Shown here: positions 10,950 to 21,564 of the stretch, one piece after another | Layout: every line of letters starts with the position of its first letter | Position numbering within the stretch: position 1 is the stretch's first letter | Source: Cryphonectria parasitica EP155 | Taxonomy: Eukaryota > Ascomycota > Sordariomycetes > Diaporthales > Cryphonectriaceae | Length of the DNA: 64,000 nt | NCBI RefSeq assembly: GCF_011745365.1 | Contig: NW_024468913.1 | Span: 1,364,001-1,428,000, forward strand | Reading direction: 5' to 3' | Position numbers and translations under genes: made by a program | Notes under the pieces: model-generated | The model's input: the letters and a program-made list of their open reading frames with translations, nothing else | Told to the model about the DNA's origin: nothing | Database searches by the model: none

Positions 10950-12765
10950 TATATATTTGTTCAACAATACAATGCGAAGAGGTCTCAGGCACTTGCTCAT
11001 CTCTACATGATCGCATTATATCGGAGTTTCTGGCTTAGAGCATTGCCACTTCGTCTCAAAGACGGCTGTTCCTGCGACACAAATGCTTTGAAAATCGTGG
11101 CTGATAGAATTGAGATCCTGGAGCTGTGCTGTTTGCCTTCTGAGATTCTCGAGATTATCCGAGCTTTCGTGCTATATGTTTTTTTTTAGCGATTCGTTGC
11201 GATGATCAGCGCAGCCCATTGTGCAAGGCATTTGCTGCAGCGTTCAATCCTTCTGAATGATATTGAATTTTTCGAGCGTGGGCAGCTGCCTTTACTTATG
11301 CCACCAACCCGCGGGCATATAGTGAGACTGATGCTTGACTCGGACGGCATCAAAAGAATTGAACGTCTTTGTTTTCCTTCCTGAAATGTCGGAATATTGC
11401 GCATATATTGTTGAGGATGCAAAAGCTTTTACAGGCATTATGGCTTCATTTATGGTATATCCCTTCTATGTATTATAAATTACAGAAACTGATTTATATT
11501 TAGGATGAACACATAAGCTTAAAGCTTCCAGCAAGCTTATTACGTTTTCCTATATGGGATACGCCAAATCCTTCTAATGATTCTGTTTACTTCAGCATGA
11601 TAACGAATGCGATGCAACAGCGCCTGAACTCCTGGGAACGATACTATGTAATCGATTTTAAAAGAGTTATAGATATTACATTCTTCTTCTCTGGTGGGGA
11701 CTTTTTTGGGATTTACCCGCATAGAAGGGCTGATTCATGTGCTTTATCAACTTATTACTTATTTTCGAAACAGCGCCAGGATTCTTGCATCCGGATCTAC
11801 CTTCCGATCACGCATTGCAACGAAGTTCTTCAGTTAGGTATCCGTGAAGCTGATTCTGAACGGAATATTCTGGTATGTATACTGCATAATAAATATCTTA
11901 CATAATTTATACTAATCTCTAGTACATTAGCTACGCATGCAACTTAATGGAGACATTGTTCTCGGGGCTCAACTTGCACTGTTGTATTGCGATAACTTGC
12001 TACCTGCTTGTGAACCTATGTGTGGCAGTGGCCATAGGGGCCTCAAGTGAATGAGGCCTGGGTGGCCACCTGACTCACTGGCCTGGGCCATTCAATGGAA
12101 AGGCAGTGAGTCGCCAGGTACGCTAGCCTAGTTGGGACTAGTGCCAATTGCCTTTCTATATAGAAGGCAATTGGCAAGCGTGCCTTGAGATAGAATAATT
12201 GAAGAAGCATCTTCCCTTCTACCATTTGTACAGCCCCTAGAGTGCCTTCTACACTATGTTTCTGTTATACAACGAGCAACCAAGCTACGAGCATATCAAT
12301 CTTCTCAGTGTATATTGCTGGAGGTCTCCTTCTGAAGAGCGATTCTCTTTTGCAGCACTACAGTACAAGTACTGATTCTCACAATTTATTACATACTCAT
12401 CAGTTGCGCCTTTATCTAGCGTTATCTCTGCCTATACGTATCAAGACGAATAGGGATCTTGCATGGGAATCCTGCTCGAAAACGAGAACAGCAGCCTCCG
12501 AGCTCTTGAACAATGTTGTATAGGCGTGGATGCTCGCTTAAAAACTACAAAGCCAACCCGCATTTGCTGGCGTACGTATAACGCTGCATAGGAAGATATG
12601 AAGGGCGATCAAAGAATAGAGATCAAATTTGATTCTTGTTCTGAACATACGCACGAGAACTCTGAATAGCAATGCAATACTATGTATGGTTTGCTTTATT
12701 TCTTATTCTCGAAACAATCAATCAAGCTATTTATCTGCAATGAGCAATTTTGATTGAGCTAGCTA
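10950..12765 (+). pseudogene. F-box-type gene relic split by a solo LTR
   Basis: Segments of one gene can be followed on the plus strand. CCLPSEILEIIRAF at 11131-11172 is an F-box-like core (LP.EIL..I). MISAAHCARHLLQRSI follows in the same frame after a TAG, then the 11597-11872 block with DITFFFSGGDFFGIYPHRR and IYLPITHCNEVLQLGIRE. After a possible 50-bp intron (11873-11922, GTATGT...CTCTAG) the frame shifts to one reading GDIVLGAQLALLYCDNLLPACEPM, which ends exactly at the LTR. Beyond the LTR it resumes as FLLYNEQPSYEHINLLSVYC and runs to about 12,765 with four stops, each explicable as CAG or CGA mutated to TAG or TGA. The arrangement resembles expanded F-box families of filamentous fungi; this is recognition from memory, not a search. 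Confidence 0.65.
12021..12253 (+). mobile_element. Solo LTR with perfect 5-bp target duplication
   Basis: The 233 bp run from TGTGGCAGTG to CCTTCTACA and are homologous to the LTR at 7534-7769 in reverse orientation. They are flanked by CTATG on both sides (12016-12020 and 12254-12258). No internal retrotransposon sequence adjoins it, so it is a solo LTR left by LTR-LTR recombination. It sits inside the F-box pseudogene. An internal 10-bp perfect stem (12143-12152 with 12166-12175) is conserved with the full element. Confidence 0.93.
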
Positions 12766-13187
12766 AATCGAGGGGGATATTGTTAGATAATCTAAACCAG
12801 AAATCCTTCTCAATTGTGGGTAGTTTTCAAGTCATCATCCAAAACATAATATACTATGCTGTCTTTCAATATTTTAGCAAATACGCTTCTTCCTCTTACA
12901 ATCTGGAGAAGCTATCTGTCGATTGATACTTTACATTCTTCGCCCTACGCTGTTTTGAGAGTATATGATCTGCCATGCTTGCCTAGCATACCCAGCATTT
13001 CCATTCGGATTCATGCATCTTGACTGCGAGGTATTGGCTCCGCCAGAAGGTCAGCTTCGTGCCATAGTTTGTTTATGCGAGGAAAAAAGCTCGTATTGCA
13101 GTGCGCTAAAGAGAAGAGAAAAGAAGAGAAAAGCCACGAGGGCGACTAACTAAAGCTATCAACAGGTCTGGCTGTTGGCTGGCTGGC
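12766..13187. other. Spacer, no gene seen
   Basis: AT-rich, no supported frame. GAGGGGGATAT followed by TGTTAG near 12,770-12,787 resembles a polypurine tract next to an LTR start, but no matching second LTR is present in the window. Confidence 0.4.
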
Positions 13188-13189
13188 TG

Positions 13190-13226
13190 GGCCGTGCACG
13201 GCCTAGGGCCAGTGAGTCACTGGCCC
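13190..13226. repeat. Pair of adjacent perfect palindromes
   Basis: GGCCGTGCACGGCC (13190-13203) is a perfect 14-bp palindrome. Two bases later GGGCCAGTGA, a central G, and TCACTGGCCC (13206-13226) form a second palindrome with 10-bp arms. The GGCCAGTGAGTCA motif also occurs in the solo LTR (reverse complement near 12070-12085), so this may be an LTR or terminal-repeat remnant at the end of the adjoining pseudogene. Confidence 0.7.
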
Positions 13227-13890
13227 TCGCACATTGTTTCGTACATTGCATCCGGGATTGGCAATGTTCTGCGCAGAGCTCGGGCCTGGTGTAGATAGGG
13301 CTGCAGTAGATGCAGAGTGAGACTTGGCTGTTATTTCTTCAAGGATCTGCTTCGATAGCCGCGGATGTCTCTTGATGAAATCAATCGCTTCTTCAATCTC
13401 TTTGCTATGCGATCTGACGTTCAGATAGCTGTCTTTATCTGAAAGCCTAGGATCGCGTGGAACGTAAGGGATGAGATAGAAGCTTGCAAAGTCGAACAAC
13501 CATAGCTGTGTAGTAACGCCAACGCATGTCATTATCCAGATAGGCTGTTTCGCCGGAAGAGTTACACAGAATGCTGCGGCAGCTTCCAGTGCTTGGAACT
13601 CAACTTAGTTCAAATCTGTTTAACCTGCACTAGCCTATTTGGCTTTCATGAAAAGAACCGCTGCTTTATTCAATTCATTTAAGTCTTCCACGATAAGGTC
13701 TACTCGTCTCCGATCGTCAGACTGGTGAGTAGGAAGCTGCTGCAATGAAACAGCTCATCTTTTCTCGGGGAAAAATTCCTTTTGGATAACATATTCCCAA
13801 AACCGGGTAGTAGCCCATTCGGAATAATCAGCTAACCCAATGTCATTATAGAGTCTGCAGATATATGTGGACTAGAGGGATCCCATCGGA
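13203..13890 (-). pseudogene. Fungal orphan-family pseudogene
   Basis: On the minus strand one frame reads DIGLADYSEWATTRFWEYVI, then a DDRRRVDLIVEDLNELN segment, LFMKAK, IWIMTCVGVTTQLWLF and YLIPYVPRDPRLSDKDSYL, ending near the palindromes at 13203. The block before 13532 contains a TGA and several TAG or TAA codons of RIP type; the last 109 codons are open. The pattern (an acidic VDLIVED strand, then a W..TCVG..LW strand, then a Y..PYVP segment) looks like a compact alpha/beta protein of an accessory-genome family I cannot name. Function unknown. Confidence 0.5.
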
Positions 13891-14128
13891 GCAATGTAAA
13901 ACAATGTTCTCTTTGTATCTTCTCAATGTTCTCTCTGCATTGTATATTGGAGCATATTTTAGAAAGATGATATATAAATATTCTGATTTATATAATCAAT
14001 AAGCTGAGGTTTATCAGAGGGTAGCTATGATGCTGCTAGATAATAAGAGCTATTACAACCTTATTGCAATTTATTACTGCTTTCTCGTAGCTTGATTCTC
14101 CCTTACAAGATGAGCTAATTATTCTGTT
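13891..14128. other. AT-rich spacer, nothing seen
   Basis: TA-dense sequence with no open frame of note. Confidence 0.5.
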
Positions 14129-14371
14129 CATGCCATCCCATCAAGAAAGCCTTCTCACACCAATGCAACCTCTATATACCAATGCAACTTCCTCACACCA
14201 ATGCAATCTCCTCACACCAATCACACCTATTACACATATCGCCTCAAGATTAAGCGCTAAGGATGCCATCCTACCTGCTCACCAGGGAAGCCTCCTCATA
14301 CCAACAAAACCGCCTTACACCAATCAAATCTATTATATCACTGCCACAAAATTAAGCGCTAAGCGAGCGCT
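14129..14371. repeat. Diverged tandem duplication, with a nested 17-bp repeat
   Basis: Two consecutive units share the same start (ATGCCATCC...AAGCC..CTCA.ACCAA) and the same end (CTATTA...ATTAAGCGCTAAG). The units are about 14129-14262 and 14263-14371. Inside the first, CACACCAATGCAA plus a pyrimidine tail is repeated about four times (14156-14222). The plus-strand ORF here simply follows the repeat and is not taken as a gene. Confidence 0.7.
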
Positions 14372-14584
14372 GACTCTGCAGCTTGATTTTGTCTTCAGAG
14401 GAGCAGGCCTTTTATTATGTGGGAATGATGTTTTCTCGGGGTCAGAGGGCTTTGAAGAGAGTAATAGACTTGAATCAGAAAGATTAGAAGACTTGTTAGG
14501 AAGCAGAACACGCTCTGTGTACAGGGGAAGAGAGGTTACCTGGACCCAGCCAGCTAATGAAAACTGACGTCGGCGGAACGCGGG

Positions 14585-14716
14585 CCAGTAATTATAGTGC
14601 TTTGACGACTAGTAATTATAGTGCGGACAGCGCTTCGACGACCAGTAATCCCTGAAGAAATGCTGCATCAGATAACCAGTAATAGCCGTGGATGAGCACC
14701 CAGGTCTTCCAGTAAT
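14585..14716 (+). repeat. Regularly spaced AGTAAT repeat
   Basis: AGTAAT, usually preceded by CC, starts at 14587, 14611, 14644, 14678 and 14711. The spacings are 24, 33, 34 and 33 bp. The first two units also share AGTAATTATAGTGC, and units two and three are joined by GCTTCGACGACC. The intervening sequences differ, so it is not a simple satellite. Confidence 0.6.
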
Positions 14717-15668
14717 CTAATTCCTAGGATATAATGTGAGATACTAACTCTAGGATATCGTGGGAATACGAACATCCTTATTGAGATATTGCTCGATCTA
14801 CTCATCTGCAAGCGAATGCACTGGAGGAATGCTAGCCCGCTGTTGAGATGCATCACCGCGTATTCATAAGTCCAGACGAGCAAAGAGGTAACATGGAGGT
14901 TGACCTGCCCGAATCACTCAAAACAAAGACCATACCGTCGAAAGAACTATTATACAAAAATTGCACAGCGGCGGCACCCTGTACTTGTGCCCGTGTGGCC
15001 CTTCGTTACCTGTTGTTGTTTACACAGGCACGCTTGGGTTGCATAAGCCCTTGCTCATTGCTAAGGTGGCTGTTCGTTCTTTTTCAAGGGCGACGGCGCC
15101 CTAGTTCTGGTTCACCAGCATGGAGAGAGGTTTTGCTAGAAGACTTTCCTCGTTACTTTGTACCTCGATTACATCTGCTGACTTCTCGAAGGCTGCTTTA
15201 GCACTTCTGCGCAGTAAGTCGAAGCTGCGATCGACCGATATCATACATACAGGTCTTTCGAAGGTGGCTCTACCTGCTGTTGGACTTGCTGGTAGAGGCA
15301 AACCGGCAGTGCTTGGCATGGCAGGATGGCTTCAGAAACTTGGGCATACGGTTTGTTATTTGCTGCAGTTCCCTCTTTCCATCTCAACAGCTACTGTAGG
15401 ATTGTACACTCACGAATTTGAGAAGTTCATGTTGCTGGCACGAAGGGAAAGGGCAGTACGTGCGCGTTCATTGAATCCTTTCTCAGACCTCACGTTGAGC
15501 GGACAACCTTCCTGTGCAGGACTGGTCTCTATACTTCGCCCCACCTGGTCTTGATCCCGGAAAGAATCAGGATCGACTTTCAGCTGCTCTCCGAAGCTAC
15601 TTTCGCGCGTTATGTTTTCGAGAGAGATACAACAAGTTCCAGCATCAGGACCAGAAAATTGATACAAA
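14717..15668. other. Region without a definable gene
   Basis: Open frames of 70-144 codons exist on both strands (for example 15120-15554 plus, and 15410-15766 minus) but overlap each other, start at non-ATG codons or show no recognisable domain. Composition is closer to coding DNA than the flanks, so a decayed gene is possible. Confidence 0.35.
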
Positions 15669-16715
15669 TTATTGGAATTCAATGCTAACATTAGCTTGGG
15701 TGATGTGTTGCTTGATTGTATTAACTGCTTCTCCGAGTTCCTCTCTAACCCAGCCCTCAAGCTCAAATTTTACGCCCACCATCTGCTCATCTAACTAGCA
15801 ATCAAGCTCCTCTGACCCTCGCTCAATCCGTTCATCCAGCCTGTTCACCTCAGCTATTAATTCATTGTATTTTTCAGAATGATCCGTCAACAGTATATGG
15901 AGTTCCAATATCCGAGCTTTCATTTTTGCAAGTGCTTGATGCAGAGAATCTGCTATCCTCCTTTGTTGTTCAGACATGTCATGCATCTTCTTGTAGACAG
16001 TCTTGAGGCTGACTGTATCGGTACTCCTGCGAGAGCTCTCACGCCGCTACTTTTTGGAGCTGGATGTGCCGGACGCTGCGATCTGCATTAGCAGAATTAT
16101 CAAGACTAATTCAGACATGTACTTACGCAAAGATTCATTTGGTATTAGTAAAGGCGGATCCTCAAGTTCCTCATATGATGGAGGGCTCGGAGGAACAGAT
16201 GGCAAGCTAGTGATAACCCGGCTACCTTGCCCACTATACAGCGAGCTGAGTCGCGCTGTTGTGTTCTGCAGTTGAAACTTCTGACTAGATATGATTTAAC
16301 AGAGTTGTACTAACGAATTGCCAGATTGCAAGTATAGAGTCAAGCAGAGACTGTTTGGAAGCAACCGAATGGAATCAAGAATGAGATCTTCGGCTCTCTT
16401 GGCAGCACGAGGAGCGAATGGCGGCCCGATCGAATCAGCAGGCCTAGCTAGTATAAGATGTAAGCGCCTTGTACTAATGCTTAAACTGTTTCCAAGTATA
16501 GCAGAACGGATATGGTTCAAGTATAACCAAAGATACAAAAGCGTTCTGGCTCGGGAACCTTTGCTATATCGCAGCTCGACCGTGAATCGGAGTTCCAACA
16601 AGCTTGTTCTGCCCAATGTATCAGAGATGGCAGAAAATGTCAGAGGGCAGGCTGCAGAGAGGACTGCACAGTGCCTAGTGCTGCAATCCAGAACCCACTC
16701 AAGAGCTGCAGGCAT
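15669..16715 (-). pseudogene. Coiled-coil fungal protein pseudogene
   Basis: A minus-strand gene relic runs through an Arg/Leu-rich segment (16715-16299), a TAA where CAA fits, then a Pro-rich SVPPSPPSYEELEDPP segment. A 44-bp intron follows (about 16126-16083, GTAAGT...CTAATGCAG). A Lys/Arg/Ser-rich patch follows with one TAG, then a long coiled coil including MSEQQRRIADSLHQALAKMK and LIAEVNRLDERIERGSEE. A TAG at 15795-15797 interrupts the coil, and the frame closes at a TAA at 15669-15671. The three internal stops are all single C-to-T changes from Gln or Arg codons. The Pro-Pro-Ser-Tyr plus C-terminal coil layout recalls multicopy accessory genes of Fusarium-like fungi; function unknown. 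Confidence 0.5.
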
Positions 16716-17592
16716 CCCCGTGAGAGAGCTTGGTGGATTGTGAGCAGCAGACTTTGCAGATATCTAACCAGCTATGACTGCAACTGTTTGAAACAAGTGA
16801 TAATCAGTAAAAGGGAGAACAAAACAAATTATTGGGAGTAAAGAGAGGAGGGCGTATTCCAGAGAAAATTAGGAAAACTCTCGCGTCGATGCGCAAGAAC
16901 CCGCCCACCCCGGCTTTCAGCATAAGAGCAGAGCAGCCGCGACTCGGGATTTGTAAAAAGATGGTTGCAGAGAATGAATATAGAAACAAAGAAGGGAGAA
17001 GGAAGAAGTAATGAGTATCCGTCCAAATTGAAGCACAATGAAATGTATATGCATGAATACGTCCGGCAGCTCTTTGAGATTCTCTTCTATATCGTACAGG
17101 TTCGCAAACCTGGCATATAGATGCGAAGTGAATGGTGCTGGACTACCCGGGGACACGATCATGCGTACGCAGAGGCGTCTCAAAGGCTCCGCTCAGGCCC
17201 AGGTCGGTGAGTTCCTTCCTGTTGCTTGGCTACTGAGAGTCATCCCACAATGTTCCAGAGTGCTACTCCAGATGTGCAATGGAGTTTTTCAACATAGGCG
17301 AGAAGAGTGCTCAACACCAAGAATAGATAAAAATGGTAGTTTTAGAAGGTAGTCAATGTAGGTGGTGGTGCCATAGCAAGAAATTACTTAAGGTATGCCT
17401 GCCTGGCCTGGTAACTATTTGAAGATGGATGCGAGAGCAGCCAGGTCAGTCCGAGAACGAGAATCATCAGTTACACCGCTCATTACTGTCACTTTCGAAA
17501 TTAGAACCAGTTGAGTCCAAGTAGCAGGTACTTGTGCTCCTAATATCTGTGACTTGATGAGTACATTGTTCAGAACCTTTCTCATCAAATGA
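16716..17592. other. Spacer, nothing supported
   Basis: Overlapping short frames on both strands with no recognisable domain. Composition changes gradually from RIP-like to normal. Confidence 0.4.
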
Positions 17593-17741
17593 CTACGGAA
17601 GATCTTCCGTAGTATAGTGGTCAGTATGGTATCTTGTCATCATAATCTGCCGTAGTATAATAATGGATAATTACCAGCTACTTACACTACGAGACTCTCC
17701 ACTACAACGACAAGCTTGTTTGTTAAATGCTATACTACGGA
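17593..17741 (+). mobile_element. Possible small non-autonomous element with tRNA-like start
   Basis: The left end is a perfect 20-bp palindrome, CTACGGAAGATCTTCCGTAG (17593-17612). TCCGTAGTATA (17606-17616) recurs inverted at 17731-17741, giving terminal-inverted-repeat geometry over about 150 bp. The sequence from 17606 reads TCCGTAGTATAGTGGTCAGT, which resembles the 5' half and A box of a fungal tRNA-Asp, including CTTGTCA as an anticodon-loop-like segment. No T-arm follows. A second diverged copy, GCCGTAGTATAATAATGG, starts at 17650. It could be a MITE or a decayed SINE-like sequence. Confidence 0.4.
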
Positions 17742-19665
17742 AGGACCCTAACCCTAGATGACACAATCTTCTATCAGATATTAGATTATAGAAAGCCATC
17801 ATCCGATGAAAATGTGTAGTCCTAATTGCTACATGTGAATCACATATTGCATTCGTCCGTTTACTCTGTTGCAATGTTCTGGTCGTCTCCGTCATTCCCT
17901 TCTTGGCTTTCTTTTAAATGAAAGTTTGATACGCTGTGCACTTCACTACTCAAAGTGGGTTCAGCGCGGGCGTGAAGGCATTTGGCAACCCAACCAGTGT
18001 ATTAATATCGCCTATCCCACCATTAGACGGTAGTGAAACGCATTTCGACTCATCTTCAGAAGTGTAAGTGAGTTTGATCGAGCAAAGACCTGCTTTGCAA
18101 ACAAGTGACGTGCGGCATCCATAGCTTCTCAACCTGCGAGATGAAGCCCCTTGATGAGATTACCTGCCGCCTTCAAAATTGGTAACTGCAAGAGGACAAG
18201 TATTGTATCTCACGTTACTAGGAGAAATCCCGAGATTGGCAATCTTCAAGTCGTAAACTCAGTATACGTTCATATCGGGGCCAACAAAGCTTTTTCTGAG
18301 AGAGGCACCATACGGCCAGATGCCCATCGAGTGTCACCTAGTAAGGATAGGCATATTCTCCTTACGACAAAAATAAAAATCTCGATGGCTTCATCGTCCT
18401 CACACGTGTACACGATATCCCGGGCGTCTGTAGACCTTCGAGAAAACCACAGCCATCTTGCAACCGCTGGGGACTTTGGTTGGCCACCAGCATTTTCTCC
18501 GACGAGGTGTCCGAAGCCCATCCATTGTTCCCTCTGGCCCAAGAATACTTCTGCAAGGGTGCATCATTAATTTGTGGTCATACTATGCAACAGAATCAGT
18601 CATTGACTGTCCACGGAGAAGAAACAGGGTTTAGGTCGGGGATTGAACTATTGTTTGCCACATCGTTCTCCATATGCCAGGGACTAGTAATACGAGCAGA
18701 ACAGCAGCTTGCGCGGAACTCCAAGGCTGACCACATCATATCTCTCCAGAATGAGAGGTACCGCAGAGGCCCCAGCGGAGAGGACCACTTGCTTCACTGC
18801 CTTCGTAGTCCTCGTAGTCTGTTAGCCGTCCTCGATCTTGATGTCAAAATAATTACTAGAACTTAATCAATTACTATGGTAGACTGGTCCACCACGCCCC
18901 CGACATTATTGCAAGCTATGGCCATGGTGCAATACAACGGGAAGGCGTTCAACCTCTGTTTGAATATGACGACTATCCTCTAATATCCTTTCATTAATTT
19001 GCTTATAAATCCCAAGACTTCACCGGCAGACCAGCTGCGCATGTTCTAGGCGTCATACATATGTGACAGCCAGAAGGCCGAACCGCAAGTGCCGGGTCTG
19101 CGTAACTGTTCGGAGGGCTCTCAAGAGCAGGGGGCGACAGCTTGGGATGTGGTTTTTTGGTTGGGTTTTTTTTTTTTTTTTCTTTCTTTCTTTCTCTGTT
19201 GTTGTTTTGGCGTTCATTATATCAAGTCTCATAGAGCAAAACGGCAAAGCTTCGATAATTGATCGATTCATTAATGTTCAATCAAGGTGTTTCATCCACC
19301 ATTCTGCTCCAGTTGTGTTTTTCCCTTTAGATCTGTTTGATAGCCAATCTGCGTTAGGAATAGCGCTTAGCATCTCACCGACTTATTTTCTGATTATCTA
19401 TCCACTGTTAGAGTATTTTATTACCTCAATCTATGTTCTGTAACATCCGGGCAATTAATCCCAGGTCCAAGGACAAAGGAGTGACTCATCTTGACCTGTG
19501 TGATCCTACAGACGCGGTCTGGCACCCACAACTGTAGACTCATGAACTGCATGGAGACTACAAAAGGTTTGTATGTCCAAATTGATGATTCGGTCTAGTT
19601 GTTAACATTGACATTGACAGACCGTCTTGACCAACAGCCCTTATATTCCATCTGCCTCCCCAACA
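17742..19665. other. Transition zone between decayed and gene-rich DNA; upstream region of the MFS gene
   Basis: Open frames at 18151-18570 (plus), 18270-18542 (minus) and 18480-18866 (plus) overlap and carry no recognised domain. Two telomere-like CCCTAA units occur at 17746-17757, probably by chance. A T tract of about 16 bases lies near 19169-19184. The last few hundred bases presumably hold the promoter of the transporter; no TATA box is evident. Confidence 0.4.
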
Positions 19666-21564
19666 ATGGCAACACAGACAGCGATCGAACTGCAAACGTT
19701 CGAGCCCACCATATCCATATTGGGTGCTCCTCAGCGTAAAAGCTATGAGACACCGGCAGAGCTAGAAGCGCCGCCCGCTGGCTCCACAACTTCGGAGGAG
19801 GCGGCAGCGGCAGCGACAACCACAACGACGGATCCCCTCCTCCCCAAGGGTCGAGCTATCATCGTCATCACTCAAGTCTGCGGCCTGACGTTCTTCAGCA
19901 GCTTCTGCAACGGCATCGTCGTGGTAGCGCTGCCCGCCATGCAGTCCGCGCTGGGCCTGCAGGAAGGCCTCCTCGTGTGGCCCACGTCCAGCTTTTACCT
20001 CACGGCAGGATCGTGTCTCCTGCTGGCCGGGTCCGTGGCCGACGTTGCCGGCACCAAGCGGGTGAACCTCATCGGATCCCTTCTCAGCGCCGTTTTTGCC
20101 CTGGCCTGCGGTCTGTCTCGGACCGGAGGCGAGCTCATCGCCTTTCGTGCCCTCCAGGGCGTCACGAACGCCATCATCACGCCCTCGTCCATCTCCATCA
20201 TCTCCAACAGCGTGGAGGAGGGCCGGCCTCGAAATATGGGCTTTGCATGCATGGGGTTCGGCCAGCCACTCGGCTTTTCTCTAGGACTGATTCTGGCTGG
20301 CGTGTTTACCGATACTGTCGGCTGGCGGCCGGCCTTTTACCTCCCTGCGGCTGCCAGTTTCGCCCTGTTCCTCATAGGCATATGGGCTCTGCCGCAGGAT
20401 ACTAGGCCAGGCGCCGGTGAGTCGATATGGAAGCGAGTTGCTTCCGAGATAGATTGGGTCGGAGTACTCCTGGCGAGCGCGGGGCTGGCATCGTTGTCGT
20501 ATGTTTTGGCGTAAGTATCTGGGTCTGATTTTGTGTATTGCGGATTGGTGTTGCGCAACAAGGCTGAATAGCTCTAGATCATTGTCAGCCGACATCAACA
20601 GCATTCATAAGGCGTCTAGCATTGTCTTGCTGGTGATCAGTGGCCTCTCGGTCCTGTTGTTCGTTGGATGGATGAGTTATCAGGTGAAAAACAATCGCAC
20701 AGCGCTGATCCCCAACTCGCTGTGGCGTAGCCACGTCTTCACCAGCAGCTGCATCATGGTTCTGCTCACCAACGCCCTTACCAACTGCATGGAGCTGTAT
20801 AGCAGTTTGTTGTGAGTTGTCATCTTCTCTCTCATCCGCCCCCGTTTCCAGATAGAAGTCCATAGCTGACTGATGGCCGCCTAAAGTTTCCAACAGGTGC
20901 AAGGCACCTCAGCCCTCGGAGCGTCACTGCGGGTTCTTCCATCTCTCATTGCTGGTGCTCTCACGAATATCTCGACCGGCATCTTCGTGAACCGCATGTC
21001 GGTCTTGTGGACCGTGTTGATATCCTCAGTGATGAGCACCACTGCACCGCTTCTGATGGCCCTCACCCGTGCTGACCAGTTGTATTGGGAAAATGCCTTC
21101 TTCGCTCAGGTAAGCAAGAAAAAGTTCATCTCGTCCCTGCCATCACGATCTCCATTCATACCTCCCTATGGCCCCTTCTACACACCTACCACATCTCGGC
21201 CACAGTTCACTGATGATTGACTCTTACCCTACTTTAGATCCTCACGCCCATCAGCTGCGACCTCCTCTTCACCGTCGGCCTGCTCATCGTCTCCGACGTC
21301 TTCCCCAAGCACATGCAGGCCCGCGGTGGTGCCGTGTTCAACACCTGCGCGCAGCTCGGCACCGCTATCGGGCTGAGCGTGACGCAGGTCATCGCCTCGT
21401 CTGTAACGGATGACTCCTCGTATGCTGACAAGTCGTCACCTGATGCCCTCATGGAAGGGTACAGGGTCGCATTCTGGACCATGTTTGGCTGGATGGCTGC
21501 GGTGTGTGTGGCCTGCGTGGTGGGACTGCGTCGGGTAGGGGGCATCGGTGTTAAGCGGGATTGA
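19666..21564 (+). CDS. MFS multidrug efflux transporter (DHA2-like, 4 exons)
   Basis: Plasma-membrane or vacuolar drug:H+ antiporter of the major facilitator superfamily. Exons are 19666-20510, 20578-20811, 20887-21109 and 21238-21564, giving 542 residues. All three introns are GT-AG and preserve the frame. The ATG at 19666 is chosen because the open frame upstream has no ATG. An acidic and Thr/Ala-rich cytosolic N-terminus of about 60 residues precedes the first helix (VITQVCGLTFFSSFCNGI). Helices 2-5 carry WPTSSFYLTAGSCLLLAGSV, the MFS motif-A-like GSVADVAGTKRV loop, AFRALQGV and a GFGQPLGFSLG motif-C-like segment. The length and the hydrophobic blocks fit 12-14 helices, and the overall pattern resembles ATR1-type transporters. 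No biosynthetic genes adjoin, so the substrate cannot be inferred. It is the first intact gene beside the RIP-affected block. Confidence 0.9.

Noticed and set aside
12770..12790. Copia-type polypurine tract and LTR start
   Set aside because: GAGGGGGATAT plus TGTTAG fits loosely, but no second LTR or copia coding sequence was found.
14130..14567. 145-codon plus-strand open frame
   Set aside because: Its sequence follows a tandem duplication and minisatellite, so the open frame comes from the repeat.
17606..17680. Complete tRNA-Asp gene
   Set aside because: Only the 5' half and an anticodon-loop-like segment are present; no T-arm or acceptor closure.
17746..17757. Two CCCTAA units, telomere-like
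   Set aside because: Only two units; too short to argue for a telomere or telomere-seeded break.
18151..18866. Overlapping plus and minus frames of 90-139 codons
   Set aside because: Mutually overlapping, no domains, no consistent intron structure.
19627..19665. Longer N-terminus for the MFS transporter
   Set aside because: The extended frame starts with TTG; the first ATG is at 19666.
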